Shown here: one piece after another, positions 34,051 through 45,940 of the stretch
Layout: the number at the start of each line of letters is the position of its first letter
Numbering within the stretch: position 1 is the first letter of the stretch
Source: Larix kaempferi
Lineage: Eukaryota > Streptophyta > Pinopsida > Pinales > Pinaceae
Length of the DNA stretch: 64,000 bases
Reading direction: 5' to 3'
Assembly (NCBI GenBank): GCA_027924585.1
Contig: BSBM01000779.1
Location: 13,357,001-13,421,000, forward strand
Made by a program: the position numbers and the translations under genes
The notes under the pieces: model-generated
Database searches by the model: none
What the model saw: the letters and a program-made list of their open reading frames with translations, nothing else
What the model was told of the DNA's origin: nothing

Positions 34051-35814
34051 GGTGGTGATATATAAAAAAAAGACTCAAAACCCTATTGCAACCAAGGGTG
34101 CAAGAAGGGGAGCGAAAAAAGAAGGCTCACAGGCCAAAAAATCAATCCTCAAAAAAGGCACTTATTCTAGCAGCTGTGCTACAATAAGTGGAGGAATGCA
34201 ACAACTGGTCAGAATACCAACATGCAAGCGGCTCCTAGAAAAAATAGGTGTAACTAGACCACAGGTAGGTTGAAATCATGCAAACACCTAATCTAAAAGT
34301 ATTGTGACTCAAACAGACGATATCCTCTGCAAGGTGATGAAATCCAAGTCAGACAATATGAATGTTGAGACAACGGCTAGATATCCCCCTACCGGGAGGG
34401 ACACCGAGTAATCAATCCTAAAAGACAGGCTACTAGGATACTCCGTTCATGACGCGTCGAGAAAAGGTAAATCTGCCGTTTGGTCCTTTGATCGCAATAT
34501 CCCAATACAGGGATATCCTGAGAACTGCGAATGGTAGCCCTTCGGTTACTGAATGGATTTCGGTATTCCACTCAGGCTTCCGGAACCATCCTCGCGACTT
34601 CAACCCTCCTAAGGGAGAGGCCTTCCCACAAACCGGTTGTGACCGCGCCAAAAAGTACTAAGAGATTTTAGCTCCCTAATTGGACAACTTCTATGTCTCA
34701 GATGTATGAACTGAGGGGTGTTATTGGAACACCTATCCCCCCAATACTACCTAGCTACAAGAATTCTTTTAGTGTTCCCCAAGTGGGGTTAAAAGTGTGT
34801 TCAAATTAGGGTACGTTTTAAGGCTTAGTTCAATTAAGTGATCATGTGAGTGCACGTGAGGTGTTGTAAACTGAACTTGAAAGAATTAAATGCTTTATAG
34901 GAAATTTTCAAAAAATAAAGGATTTTTCGAAAATAAAAAGCAAATATTTAAGATTTTTTCACTAAAAGAAATTTAAATGCTTTTCAAAAAATAACTCAAA
35001 AAATAAAGGATTTCTTGGATTAATGAAAGCAAATAATAGACTTCTTTTAAAAGAAATAAATGGATTTCTTCGTTTCAAGAAAAATTGCTAAGGGCAAGAT
35101 TTTAAAGAAGTAAACAAGAAAAAATTTGAATCTAGATGAAAATGCAAAATGAGTCTTTCTTTCACTTTCTTGAAAAATTTTAAAAAGATTTCTAGATATG
35201 CACTTTTAAATAGTAAATTTTTTTTTCAAAGCTGTAAAATATGCAGAATTTAATACTGTAAAAAATGTGCTATGGGCAGAAAGTTCAGTAAAAAAAATTT
35301 TCAAGATCGGGATGGCCGAATGAAAAATTCAGCCGCGCGAGTTTTGGACGCACAGCTGCGATGGGCCGCGCGGGTTTTGGACGCACAGTCGCGATGGACC
35401 GCGCGGGTTTTGGGCGCACAGTCGCGATGGACCGCGCGGGTTTTAGCCGCACAGTCGCGATGGGCAGCGCGGAAATCGGCCGCGAAGCCGCGGTGTGCAG
35501 CGCGGAAAAACGCAGAAAAGTCGCGATGGACCGCGCGACTGTCTGGAAAAAGGGCCGCGATGGACCGCGCGGAAAAACGCAGAAAAGTCGCGATGGACCG
35601 CGCGACTGTCTGGCAAAAAACCACGAGGCGGAAGCCGTGCACGGAAACCGAGAAACGAACCCGAAAATTGAAAATTTCGGGCTGTTTATGGGGCCAAATC
35701 TCAGAGCAGCAATGGATCTGCTGTCTAAGATGGCAGATCTATGGATCTAAAGGTTAAAAACTAATTAAAAACTAAGATTAAAGGCAAAACTAGAGATCTA
35801 TAGTTCAAACCAAA
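34051..35814 (-). other. 5' leader of Gypsy-A
   Basis: Between the primer site and gag. The gag-proximal part (34051-34660) is clearly homologous to 43000-43640 of Gypsy-B (blocks GGCCTCTCCCTTAGGAGGG, CCTGAGTGGAATACC and TCCCTCCCGGTAGGGGGATA). The remainder is AT-rich, then a CG-rich repeat array at 35330-35640. Likely holds packaging and dimerisation signals, by analogy only. Confidence 0.75.
35330..35640. repeat. CG-rich tandem array in the Gypsy-A leader
   Basis: About 45-bp units with cgcgggtttt, cgcacagtcgcgatgg and accgcgcgg words. The same word set, in the same window orientation, forms the hairpin array in the PMD 5'UTR intron (24170-24450). It gives long open frames on both strands that are not genes. 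Confidence 0.8.
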
Positions 35815-35826
35815 GCGGAGTCGCCA
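35815..35826 (-). other. Primer binding site, tRNA-Arg type (Gypsy-A)
   Basis: Minus-strand TGGCGACTCCGC, five bases inside the LTR end (GGCCAACA-gtttt-). It is complementary to a tRNA 3' end GGAGTCGCCA, which fits plant tRNA-Arg as used by Tat/Ogre-like elements. Confidence 0.8.
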
Positions 35827-35831
35827 AAAAC

Positions 35832-36553
35832 TGTTGGCCCGGTTTTGCAACCAGGCTTAGTGCTATGGGCACCTGCTAACTAGTAGCAGCAGTTTCAATA
35901 GAAATAAATAACAATATACTAATTAAACAAGACTATTCATGGATCTAAGCAAAGATATTAAGCAAATAACAAAAATAATTTAAAATCAAGAACAAGAACA
36001 TATAAGAATAATAAATTTGTATTGAAAGAATGGGGCAAGCAAGTGCTTGCGGAATCAATACCTCTAATGGTGAGGTTGAATGGCTCCAAGGATGAGCAAC
36101 TCCAATCTCCAATGGTCTCGTCTCCAATGTGGTTTGCAATGGCTAAAATGCTCAGGGGAGATTTCAGCAGCATAAGGATGAGATAATGGATGGATGGGAA
36201 ATGAGGAGCCCCTACCACCTTTTTATAGGTTTTGGTGGTGGGAAATACCATTTGTGGTTTTGTGGAAACCAAATGGTATTGACCAACATGGTTTAGGTAC
36301 TTTTCCCTCCTTTTTCCTTTTTTGAATAAAAATAATATTTTAATTCCCTTTTTAATATTTTTGGGAATTTGCACCCTTTTTGAGGGTTTTTTATGATTTT
36401 CTTGGAAAAATAATCTTTTTTAATGGAAAAAGGGGTGTACTAAGGTCTTTTGGTGACCTTTTGTTGGTTTCAGAGGCTCAAATGGTGGAAAAGTGGACAA
36501 ATGGGTCATGTGAGTAAGGGAATGAGCTAGTGAGCACTTTTTAGGTGTTAACA
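35832..36553 (-). repeat. 5' LTR of Gypsy-A (722 bp)
   Basis: Near-identical partner of 20861-21582. Minus-strand TATA-like TATAAAAAGG is at 36218-36227. The outer flank is the gggag target duplication. Confidence 0.96.
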
Positions 36554-36558
36554 GGGAG

Positions 36559-37850
36559 TAACCACCGAGTGTATGTAATGATGATGGGAAGGCATCTGGT
36601 GGTGAAATTAATCATCCAGAGACATCTAGTAGAGAACGTGCATGTGATACATAGCGACATATGCTGTCACGTCCTTGCTCGTCTTGTGGTAGAATTTTCT
36701 ATGAGCCTTTATTGCAATTTCCCACCGGTGGATTCATGCAATGTGTAAGTTCATCAATCTTCAAATACTTTATTATATATTAAATTACCAATTTGATTTG
36801 TTTACAAAATTATTATTTTATTAATGTTTTGACATTTTATATTTGCATGTTTAGCTGGTATCTAAGGGGACTCCTCCACCACATCTTGGTCATACTCAAG
36901 ATATTTAAATAAATGCAACAATCAATGTTGCATATGATTTTTGGTTTATCACAATTGCAGGTAATGAAAATATTTTTAATTTACCATCATTTACAATATT
37001 TATATTAAAGGAAGGTAAAATATATTTAATTATTGATGTAATATATTTTATGCAGGGTGTTAAATATTTTTGTGTGCCATACGCACCCGACGCTGCTGTA
37101 GAGACTCACTAGTATGAGCAGGTAAAGTTTGATGGACCTTTGAGTGCATCATTATTTAATTTTTAATCTTCAATATCTAAGTTGTTTGATTGACTCTTGT
37201 TTGTCAGTATGTGTTTCCGATAGATTTATGGACATGCTCATATTACACACATATATCCATCTTTAGTTGCTAAGGAATCTATTGATGTGGCCTCGGAGCA
37301 TCATGTGAATACAGACACGTGAATTCCATCCTCATCCATACATAAGGTAAATGTATCTCCTTCTCTCAAACAAGAGGTCGTCGTAGGTACATGAATTCAT
37401 TTATCAAATATTTATGTATATGAGTGTTATGTTTATTAGATTGTCATGAATTTGCATCCCATGGTTGAATAGGTCATTTAAGATACTCATGCAACATAGA
37501 ATCTTTGGGATTCTACTATTATTTCCTTGCAACCGAAAGACTTGCAGCAGTGTGAATTACACCAGCATGTTGGATCAATAGCTTCACCTCACGTGACAAT
37601 GACTGTGACATGCGCATATTCATGTTCTGTAAGTATAAATGTTTTATTTGATTGCGATTTTAATAAGTGTACATGAACTTATTTTTATTTTATAAATTTT
37701 AAATAACTTTTAAATTGTGTTTTGTGTGTAGAGTGTTGAAATGAGCATTGATCCTCGGCAAACGAGTCTAATATCTTCCTTGTTCCGAGGGAAGAGGAAT
37801 ATAATTTTTTAATAGGAATCTGGTAGTTCCAAGGAAATCCGGGATAAATG
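36559..37850 (+). pseudogene. Decayed reading frame flanking Gypsy-A, right part
   Basis: 36559-36748 continues the left-hand frame across the insertion (SNHRVYVMMMGRHLVVKLII ...) to a TAA at 36746. Further segments up to about 37800 have GT/AG-like borders (for example ttgcag/gtaatg, tttgtcag/tatgtg) and short coding-like stretches with stops, as in an eroded intron-containing gene or DNA transposon. No family recognised. Confidence 0.35.
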
Positions 37851-40542
37851 AATTTTAAATGGATGTATATTTGTAGTTTGTTCAGGACACTTGTGTTATA
37901 TTTTTAGTATGGGATTCAAATATACACTCATTTCCTACTTTGGGCACAAGTTGCCATTATGTACTACGGGCACGATGTGTCATTTTCTAATAGATAAATA
38001 TTTTATTTAATATTATGCTTTTAATACACATGCTTGAGTTTGAATGAAGTGAATAGAAATCCATGAGGCATGCAATAGATCTCAATTGTACTATATTTTC
38101 CTTGATGATTCATCTAAATTTCAATAGATAAAGTATGGTAACTTGCATCCTTCTTTGTATGGTTGTATTCTTTGATTGAAACCCTATGGTACCCTTCAAT
38201 ATCTATATATCTTTTAATGTAAAGAATCAATGGATCCATTTAATTGTAAAAATCCATCTTCTTCATGTCCCATACAACATCTTGCAATGATAATATTTTG
38301 TTATTTCTTTTACAATTTTTATTCACTTTGCTCATGATGAAATAGATCAGTTTTGATATCTAATGGCCTTCGTTAGTGATTGATATTAAGGATATTATAG
38401 TCACTTGGGAACAATAACAAATTTTATGGGCCCCAAGAGGATTTATGTGAAAAGAGGGCCAAGAGGAATGTTTTTGTCATTTGCAATATTATATGTTCTT
38501 AGTTTTCATGGTAAGATTAATTTAAGGATGTCCTAAAATTAATTAATCCGTTATACTTACTTGTGGATAAATTAATATTATCCTCATTTCAAAAATATTA
38601 CAAGAGTGGAAAATTATATATGTTGCAATCTTCATATAAAAGCAAGTAAAGAAATATTTCATTTTTGGAAAACTTGAGTTTCTTTTTAATTTTAATTTAT
38701 TACCCTTGAAAAATGCACCTAATTTAACATAAATTATTTACATTTATATATCATATGCTAACCTAACTTAGATAAATTAAACCAATAATTTCTTATCCAC
38801 TGGACAACCTTAATCTATCCTAAACTACCCCAACCTCAGTTACTACCTTAACCTCACCTACTAAACCTTCCTAAACTAAACTACCTTAATATAACCTAGT
38901 CTACAGTTACCTAAACCATTGACCTATCCTTACCTTGTTGAGCCTAAACATTCATACTTACATGACTCATGCATTGTCATAATTGACCAATGACTACTAT
39001 CAAATGCAATGTCACCATTGACCAATGTGTGAGACCCTAGTTTGTAGAAACCCTTGCTTGTATTCTAACTCCTAGTTTGTAGTGTAAAACTTAGTTTGTA
39101 GGTTAGGACCTAGTTTGTAGAAGCCATAGTTTGACCAATCACTAATATCAAATGCAATGTCACCATTTACCAATATCTACCATCAAACATTCATACCTTT
39201 ACAACTTAATATAGACCTAGAAACCTAATTTATAAACCTAATCTAGCCCTAGAAACCTAGAATCCTAATCTAGAAAGTTAGAAACCTAATCTAGAAACGT
39301 AGAATCCTAGAAACCTAATCTAGCCCTAGAAACCCTATATGTCTTCTTCATTCCATAATTGTTGAGGGTTCACTATATGTCTTCTTCATTTTAGGCTCAC
39401 CAATTGGGATTCCTTAATGATATTGGTGCACATATGAGATAAAGGATGCATGAATGAAATGAAGAACTCTCATGTGGCATTGGAACATGCACATGCAAGC
39501 TTAGAGTGTGGGTGGGAAGCTAATGTGTGTGTGCATGTTTTAGAATTTGGTGTTCACAGTGCCACTTGCACCAAATGTTGAATTTTTCATGTCATCATTA
39601 CTGTTCATGTCATCATCATCATTTCCATCATCATACTATTGTAGCCACAACAGATCCATCAATTTCTTATAAAATTGATGGGAGCCCCTTTTAAAATTAT
39701 GTTTGTTTGCTTTGAATTTTTAATTAGTATGATTTCTTAAATTTTTCATTTACCATCTAGTTAGAATTTTGATTAAGAATCCAATTTAGAAGGGTTAGAT
39801 TTGATCCCAATGCTTTTCGGAACCAAGGTCACCTTTTATTTTATTTCAAATGGTATTTCAGACCCTTGACATTGGGGCGCTTGCTTTGGCATTGTGATTC
39901 ATAGTTAAGTTATCTTTCCGATGTAAAAAACACTTTTTCAATGTAAAAATCATCTTTTCGATGTATTTATGCCCGATATTTCTTTTTCGTAATAACAGAC
40001 CTGATTTTATCTAAAATATTATTTAAAATCATTTACGGACCCTTAATCACAGAGCAAAATTATCGACGAGTTTTTTTGAAAGATTGATTTTTACTTTCCG
40101 ATGTTCCGACTTCGTTGTCAGATTTCCAACATCAAAATTGCATTTGTTTTTATCAAATCAAGCCTCCTGATATCGTGGACCCATAAATACTATTCGAATA
40201 TATTTATTTTTGTTATGGATTTGAATCATCGACATTAATATTTGGCTTTGTTAACGATTACCATTCTGACATCATGGACCATATGTAATTATCCATTTGA
40301 ATTAATTTTGACATCTCAGATCCATTGTTACGAAAACATCATTTTAACAAGATTTTCTATGCTCCTGCATCCCGACACCCAATGCCCAATTTTCTTAGCA
40401 TACCTATGTCAGAAACATTCTATAATCATTGGAAATTTTTCCACCTGATGTCGCTTGTTCCGACATCCATACAAACTCTTGAAAACCGGTCTAATCTATA
40501 ATTAATTGTCATTTATAACGATTTAACCATTTTTTTGTCTCC
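37851..40542. other. AT-rich intergenic DNA
   Basis: No ORF or element that I can support. 38760-38940 is a CCTAA-rich low-complexity tract and 39215-39340 holds degenerate cctaatctagaaac repeats. Confidence 0.5.
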
Positions 40543-40547
40543 TTCTT

Positions 40548-40604
40548 TGTTGATGTATATGTAACTTCGGAATGTATTTTACCCATGTGTATTGTATTCC
40601 TATA
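40548..40604 (+). repeat. Copia-2 5' LTR, first 57 bp
   Basis: TGTTGATGTATATGTAACTT... to ...TTCCTATA matches the first 57 bp of the 3' LTR at 58118. It is cut at ctata by Gypsy-B and resumes at 51923. Confidence 0.93.
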
Positions 40605-41328
40605 TGTTAACACCCAAAAAGTGTTCACTACCTCATTACCACATTATATGGCTCATTTGTCCATTTTCCTACGATTTTTCCCTTAAAATCCCAAAAAATC
40701 CCACTAAAAAGCCTCCAAAAGGCCTAAAATGCCTCCAAAAGGCCACAAAACCATCAAAATAGCCTAAAAAAGGCTAAAAAACCCCCTTTTCCTCCAAAAA
40801 TAGCAAAAATCCCCTAAAAAGGGAATAAAAAATAGAAAATAATGAGGAAAAGGAGAAAAAAACCCTATACAGCTGCACAAAACCATGTGTTTCCTAAAAC
40901 CATGGGTCAGCACTCCACCACCAAAAAACTATAAATAGGTGATGGAGATCCCTTATTCCACATCCACAATCACAAGCACCCTTACTCTGCCAAAATCTCT
41001 CTCGAAACTCTAGTTCACCTTTGAACTATTTTCACCTTGAGAGCCACCTTTGGCCCATCCCCAACATTGGAGAAGGAGAAAGGAGCATTCTGAAGCTTGG
41101 AGCATCCTCTTGGACACTGCAAAGGGCTTCATCAACCTTGACACTCAAGGTAACATTAATATAAAACCATTTTTTACATCTTTCATTTAAGTCTCATGCA
41201 ATGTTTAAAGTAGTTTGTTAATTGTTGTTTTAGCTTAATCATTTAATCATTATTGAACTGCTACTAAGGAGTCCATTCTCCTTAGTAGGTGCTCATTGGC
41301 ACAAGCTAGGGGTAAAACCCTAGCTACA
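40605..41328 (+). repeat. 5' LTR of Gypsy-B (724 bp)
   Basis: Starts TGTTAACACCCAAAAAGTGT, ends CCTAGCTACA. TATA box TATAAATAG at 40930-40938. The first 25 bases are close to the Gypsy-A LTR start. Confidence 0.95.
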
Positions 41329-42029
41329 GTTTTGGCGACTACCTCATTACCACATTATATGGCTCATTTGTCCATTTTCCTACCATTTTTTCCTTAAAAT
41401 CCCAAAAAATCCCACTAAAAAGCCTCCAAAAGGCCTAAAATGCCTCCAAAAGGCCACAAAACCAGCAAAATAGCCTAAAAAACCCCCTTTTCCTCCAAAA
41501 ATAGCAAAAATCCCCTAAAAAGGGAATAAAAAATATAAAATAATGAGGAAAAGGAGAAAAAAACCCTATACAGCTGCACAAAACCATGTGTTTCCTAAAA
41601 CCATGGGTCAGCACTCCACCACCAAAAAACTATAAATAGGTGATGGAGATCCCTTATTCCACATCCACAATCACAAGCACCCTTACTCTGCCAAAATCTC
41701 TCTCGAAACTCTAGTTCACCTTTGAACTATTTTCACCTTGAGAGCCACCTTTGGCCCATCCCCAACATTGGAGAAGGAGAAAGGAGCATTCTGAAGCTTG
41801 GAGCATCCTCTTGGACACTGCAAAGGGCTTCATCAACCTTGACACTCAAGGTAACATTAATATAAAACCATTTTTTACATCTTTCATTTAAGTCTCATGC
41901 AATGTTTAAAGTAGTTTGTTAATTGTTGTTTTAGCTTAATCATTTAATCATTATTGAACTGCTACTAAGGAGTCCATTCTCCTTAGTAGGTGCTCATTGG
42001 CACAAGCTAGGGGTAAAACCCTAGCTACA
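41329..42029 (+). repeat. Primer-site copy fused to a second LTR lacking its first 25 bp
   Basis: After the first LTR comes gttttggcgact (41329-41340), a copy of the primer-site region, joined directly to LTR sequence from position 26 onward (acctcattacc...) and ending CTAGCTACA at 42029. The last bases before the join, ACT, are also the LTR bases 23-25, a 3-bp microhomology. This copy has an internal deletion of about 10 bp and a few substitutions. Its TATA box is at 41631-41639. Confidence 0.92.
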
Positions 42030-42033
42030 ATTT

Positions 42034-42045
42034 TGGCGACTCCCC
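42034..42045 (+). other. Primer binding site, tRNA-Arg type (Gypsy-B)
   Basis: TGGCGACTCCCC, five bases after the second LTR copy. The first ten bases equal the Gypsy-A site. Confidence 0.78.
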
Positions 42046-43642
42046 TAGTTTTCGAATTTCTGGTTTCCGTTTTTTAAATTTTTTCTTTCGGCTGTCCCTT
42101 TCGGCCGCTGCATACCGCGTTTTTTCCCTCTGCAGTCGCGTCCCGACCGCGCCTTTCAGGCCTTTACCTCCGATCCGACCGCGGCTCTCAGACTGCTTCT
42201 GACGCCCTGCCGGCGGATTCAAGTCTGTTACCTGCGATCCGACCGTGGCTAATCAGCCTGTTTGCCGCGATCTGACTGCGCCTGTCGGCCTTTTTCCCGC
42301 GTCGCGACTGCGGCTTTCTGCCTCTTTCGTGCGTCCCGACTGCGCCTGTTAGCCCTTCTGCTGCGACCCGACTGTGTATTTTTTCCCGTTTCCTGCGTCC
42401 CGACTGCCTCTGTTGGCCCGATAGCCGCGACCCGACTGTGTCTTTTTCCCGGTTTCCTGCGTCCCGACTGCCTCTGTTGGCCCGATAGCCGCGACCTGGC
42501 CGCCGCTGTTTCCCTCAAACCCGCGGTCGGCCTGTTCCAAATCGCCACAGACCCGCGGTCTGATTTCTGCTCTTTTCCTGTTTTGAGCCCATCCCCTCTT
42601 GCTGCAATATTTTCTGCATTTGAACAGCCCTCTGTCCTACCTGCAGCCTACTTCCTTACAGCCTTTCTGCAACCAAATCTCTGTTCCCTTTACAGAGTCT
42701 TTTTTAAAATTTCAGTATTTTTATTCCAGAAAATTTTGCAAGTTCAAAGAATCAATTTCAGCATTATTGATAGATTGGAAGTTGCCCTCCCTTGTGGCAC
42801 TTCTATTTTTGGTATCATTACCTCACGAGCACACACTCTGTCACATAAAATCAAGTGAGCCTTAAAAAGTACCTAACTAAACCAACATTCTAACCCCACT
42901 TGGGGAACACAAAAGAATCATTGTAGTTAGGTAGGATCAGGGGGATAGGCTTCCAATAACACCCCTTGGTTATTTCACTTGAGACATAGTTGTTGTCCAA
43001 ATAGGGAACCAAAATCCCCTAGTACCTTTTGGCACGGTCACGACCAGTTTATCAGAGGGCCTCTCCCTTAGGAGGGTTGAAGTCAGGAGACTGGTTTCGG
43101 AGGCCTGAGTGGAATACCGCACTCCATTCAGTAACCGAAGGGCTACCTTTCGCGGTTCGCGGGATATCCCTGTATAGGGGTATTGCAGTCAACGAGCTAA
43201 ACGGCAGATTCACCTTTCTGGACGTGTCATGAACGGGGTATCTTAGTTGCCATTCTTCTAGGATTGACTACCCGGTATCCCTCCCGGTAGGGGGATATCA
43301 TAGCCACTTGGCTTTCTTACTCATATTGTCTGACTTGGATTTCATCACCTTGCAGAGGATATGTTTAGTTGAGTCAGAATACTTTTAGCTAGGTATTTGC
43401 ATGCTCCTTTACCTCCCTTTGGTCTAGTGAGTCCACCATTTTTTCTTTATAGGAAACCTGCTGCTTGTTGGTATTCTGACCATCTTTGTTGTTACTCCAC
43501 CTATTGTAGCACAGCTGTTGCAGTGGGTGTTTTGAGTTGGTTGTTGGCCTGAGTGCCTTGTTTTTTAGCTCTCCTTCTGCACACTCGGTTGCATTAGGAT
43601 TTTTGAGCTGTTTTTATACTCACCTCAACCCACAGAGATTAG
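42046..43642 (+). other. 5' leader of Gypsy-B
   Basis: 42100-42560 is a CG-rich array of words such as tgcgtcccgactgcctctgt and gccgcgacccgactgtgt, distantly like the Gypsy-A leader array. 43000-43640 is conserved with Gypsy-A. A frame at 43029-43232 (TTG start, 67 codons) is alignable to the Gypsy-A frame at 34651-34433; see findings. Confidence 0.75.
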
Positions 43643-45940
43643 ACACCATCTGTCACCATTGAGTCCCCGAGACACTCTCGGCGCCTCAGGGGCGATCCCC
43701 CACAGCACGGTTCTCTTGACACCACACGTCGTAGATTCCGATCATTATCCGTTGATACCACTCATCACAGATCTAGAGCCTTGTCACTTGACTCCACTCG
43801 TCAGCGACGTAGGTCTCCGTCACCAGATAGTGACGCACCTTACTTTACCGCAGATTCTGACGAAGAGTCTGAAAACCCTATTTACACTGCCCCTACTAGC
43901 CCCATGGCTGGCACGACTTCCACTCCGTTTGTCATAGGGACCATTGGTGGCACATCCACCACTACACCAGTTACTACACCTATTTTGGGTATGCCCTCCA
44001 TGGGGCAACCATCTACCGTTCCCCTCACGGTACCTATTCCCACAGCGGGAATACCTATCCCCACTACATCAGTGGCTCACACTACCAATGGTGGTGCTGG
44101 ACCATCCTTCACTACCTCAGTTCCCCCACTTGGGGGCACCACCTCACATCTTGCCCCTCCACTTGGGGGCACTGGCCCCAACTTGGTCCACAGCACTACT
44201 GTGTCACAGCCTTCTTCCAGTTTGCCGTTCATGGCTAGCCTCAACCTACCTGACCTGGCCAGATTGACCAACGATCCTATTCGACACGACCCTACATGGC
44301 CTCATATGCCTACCAAGCTCCCCTCGGACATCCCTAAGTTCGAGGGCAAGGCCGGTGAGGACCCACAAAACCATATCATGTCTTTCCACCTATGGTGTTC
44401 CTCTAACTCCATCGTGGATGACTCTGTTCGCCTCCGTCTCTTACAGCGCACCTTCACTGGCTCTGCAGCCAAGTGGTATATCGAGCAACCTCATGGGACC
44501 CACGCCACCTTTGCTTCCCTTGCCTCGACCTTCCTGCAGTTCTTCCAGTTGCCTGTCCGCTATGACGCGGGCGTTGAGATCCTTCTATCTTGTAGACAAA
44601 ACACGGCTACCCATATCACGGATCACATCCATGAGTGGCGTCGACGCCGTAGCTTATGCAAGATCAAACTTGACGACCGTATCTTCCTAGATTGGTTCCT
44701 CAAATCCCTTCTCCCTGTTATTGCTAAGGATGTGGCCTCAGAAAGACCCCAGTCTGAAGAAGAAGCCATCCTTAAGGCACAACAGTTCGACCTCATTTAC
44801 GCCCAATCGGGTTACCTTTATACCATTATACCTGATGCCCCTCGCAGCGAGTCTTCCCAGCATGATGCGCCGGGGGCATCACACGCCACAGATGGTATCA
44901 TTGGCCGTGTTTCTTCGCATCCCCAACCATTTTCTATAGCACGTCCTACCCCTGGCCCCGACCTGTCGAGGGATACCTCCCAGTCTGGAGCAACCAACTC
45001 ATATGCTCCCATGACACATCACCATGGACCCTCATGTCCACCACAGTGCCTCGGGTATGCGACTCCTGCTTATGCTCCTCCAGTCGCCCCTCAGCCTTAC
45101 TACCATCAGCAGGCTGCCTCAGCTCCTGCGCCTTCACAAGCCCCACCAGCTTATTATCCGCCACAGGCAGCCCCTGCGGCACATCCACAACCTGCTCCGC
45201 AGTCCTATCAGCAACCCCCTCAAGTTGCTTCACCTGCTCAGCCTCAACCTACATATCATCCTCCGCAGCCTGCTCCTGCACCTGCGCAACCTCAGAATCC
45301 ACCTGCTGCCCAAGGGCAAGTTTACGCCCAACAGAACCCGCAGCAAAACCAGAATAACCAACGTAACAAGGGCCAACAGAACCGTGGCAAGGGCCGTAAT
45401 AGGGGAAACAACCAACCTGCAGACCAAGCTGGTCAACCGGCTAATCCCCCTGACAATAACAATGCGGCCCCCGCTAATCAAAACCCTGATCACCCGCCCA
45501 AGCAGGCCAAAAACCCCAATCTGCGAACAAACCACCCTTGTTCTATTTGCGGAGTCTATGGACATTACACCCATGCTTGCCCACACTTGGAGCGAGCTCG
45601 GCAGCTTTGGGTTGACGAGGCCCATCGCCAAGGGCATGCGGCTCCCCAAGCACCGCCCAACCCCCCCCAACCTCAGCAACCCCCTTTGGTGCTGAAAAAC
45701 CCCTTACCGACCCAAGGCGTAGTGAACACTCAGCCGTTGGCTCCCCATCAAGCCAATGCGGCCCAACAACAACAGATCACCTACGCTGCTCCTGATCAAC
45801 CCATGTTTGATTCAGGTACCCACCACTTACTGATGATGTCATCCGCTGACGTCAACCTCCAGACGCGTCGGAACCAATATGGCTCCACCTCTGAAGCCCC
45901 TCCCACGGATAAACCTACTAACGCCCACCCCACCGATTAG
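43643..45940 (+). pseudogene. gag of Gypsy-B, ending at a nonsense codon
   Basis: Open from after TAG 43640-43642. No ATG before 43904; the conserved start context is CACCATTGAG (ATT 43658-43660). Arg/Ser-rich N-terminus, Pro/Thr/Gly linker, retrotrans-gag core (about 44220-44870, NLPDLARLTNDPIRHDP...), Gln/Pro-rich linker, then an intact CCHC knuckle (Cys/His codons at 45539, 45548, 45563 and 45578). A TAG at 45938-45940 stands where Gypsy-A has CAA; the same frame continues beyond. The core is almost identical to Gypsy-A over about 170 residues, while the flanking linkers differ. Confidence 0.9.

Larger units (their letters stand above)
20856..36558 (-). mobile_element. Gypsy-A, complete 15.7-kb Ty3/gypsy (Tat-like) retrotransposon with antisense PMD gene
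   Basis: The LTRs are 20861-21582 and 35832-36553, each exactly 722 bp, with about four differences by eye. The target duplication is a perfect gggag (20856-20860 and 36554-36558). Minus-strand order: 5' LTR, tRNA-Arg-type primer site, 1.8-kb leader, gag-PR-RT-RNH-IN frame (three nonsense codons), second RNase H ORF, antisense PMD gene, 148-149-bp repeat array, purine tract, 3' LTR. RT before integrase makes it Ty3/gypsy. The tRNA-Arg primer, absence of a chromodomain, second RNase H and antisense extra ORF point to the Tat/Ogre side of that group. High LTR identity means recent insertion. Confidence 0.95.

Noticed and set aside
35272-35757. Long overlapping frames on both strands in the Gypsy-A leader
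   Set aside because: Tandem repeats of CG-rich words with a length divisible by three keep frames open; no family resemblance.
38760-39340. CCTAA-rich tract suggestive of interstitial telomeric repeats
   Set aside because: No regular CCCTAAA array; words are irregular (cctaaactacc, cctaatctagaaac).
42249-42865. Frames of 99-198 codons in the Gypsy-B leader
   Set aside because: Repeat-driven (cgtcccgactgcctctgt units) and located between primer site and gag; no domain.
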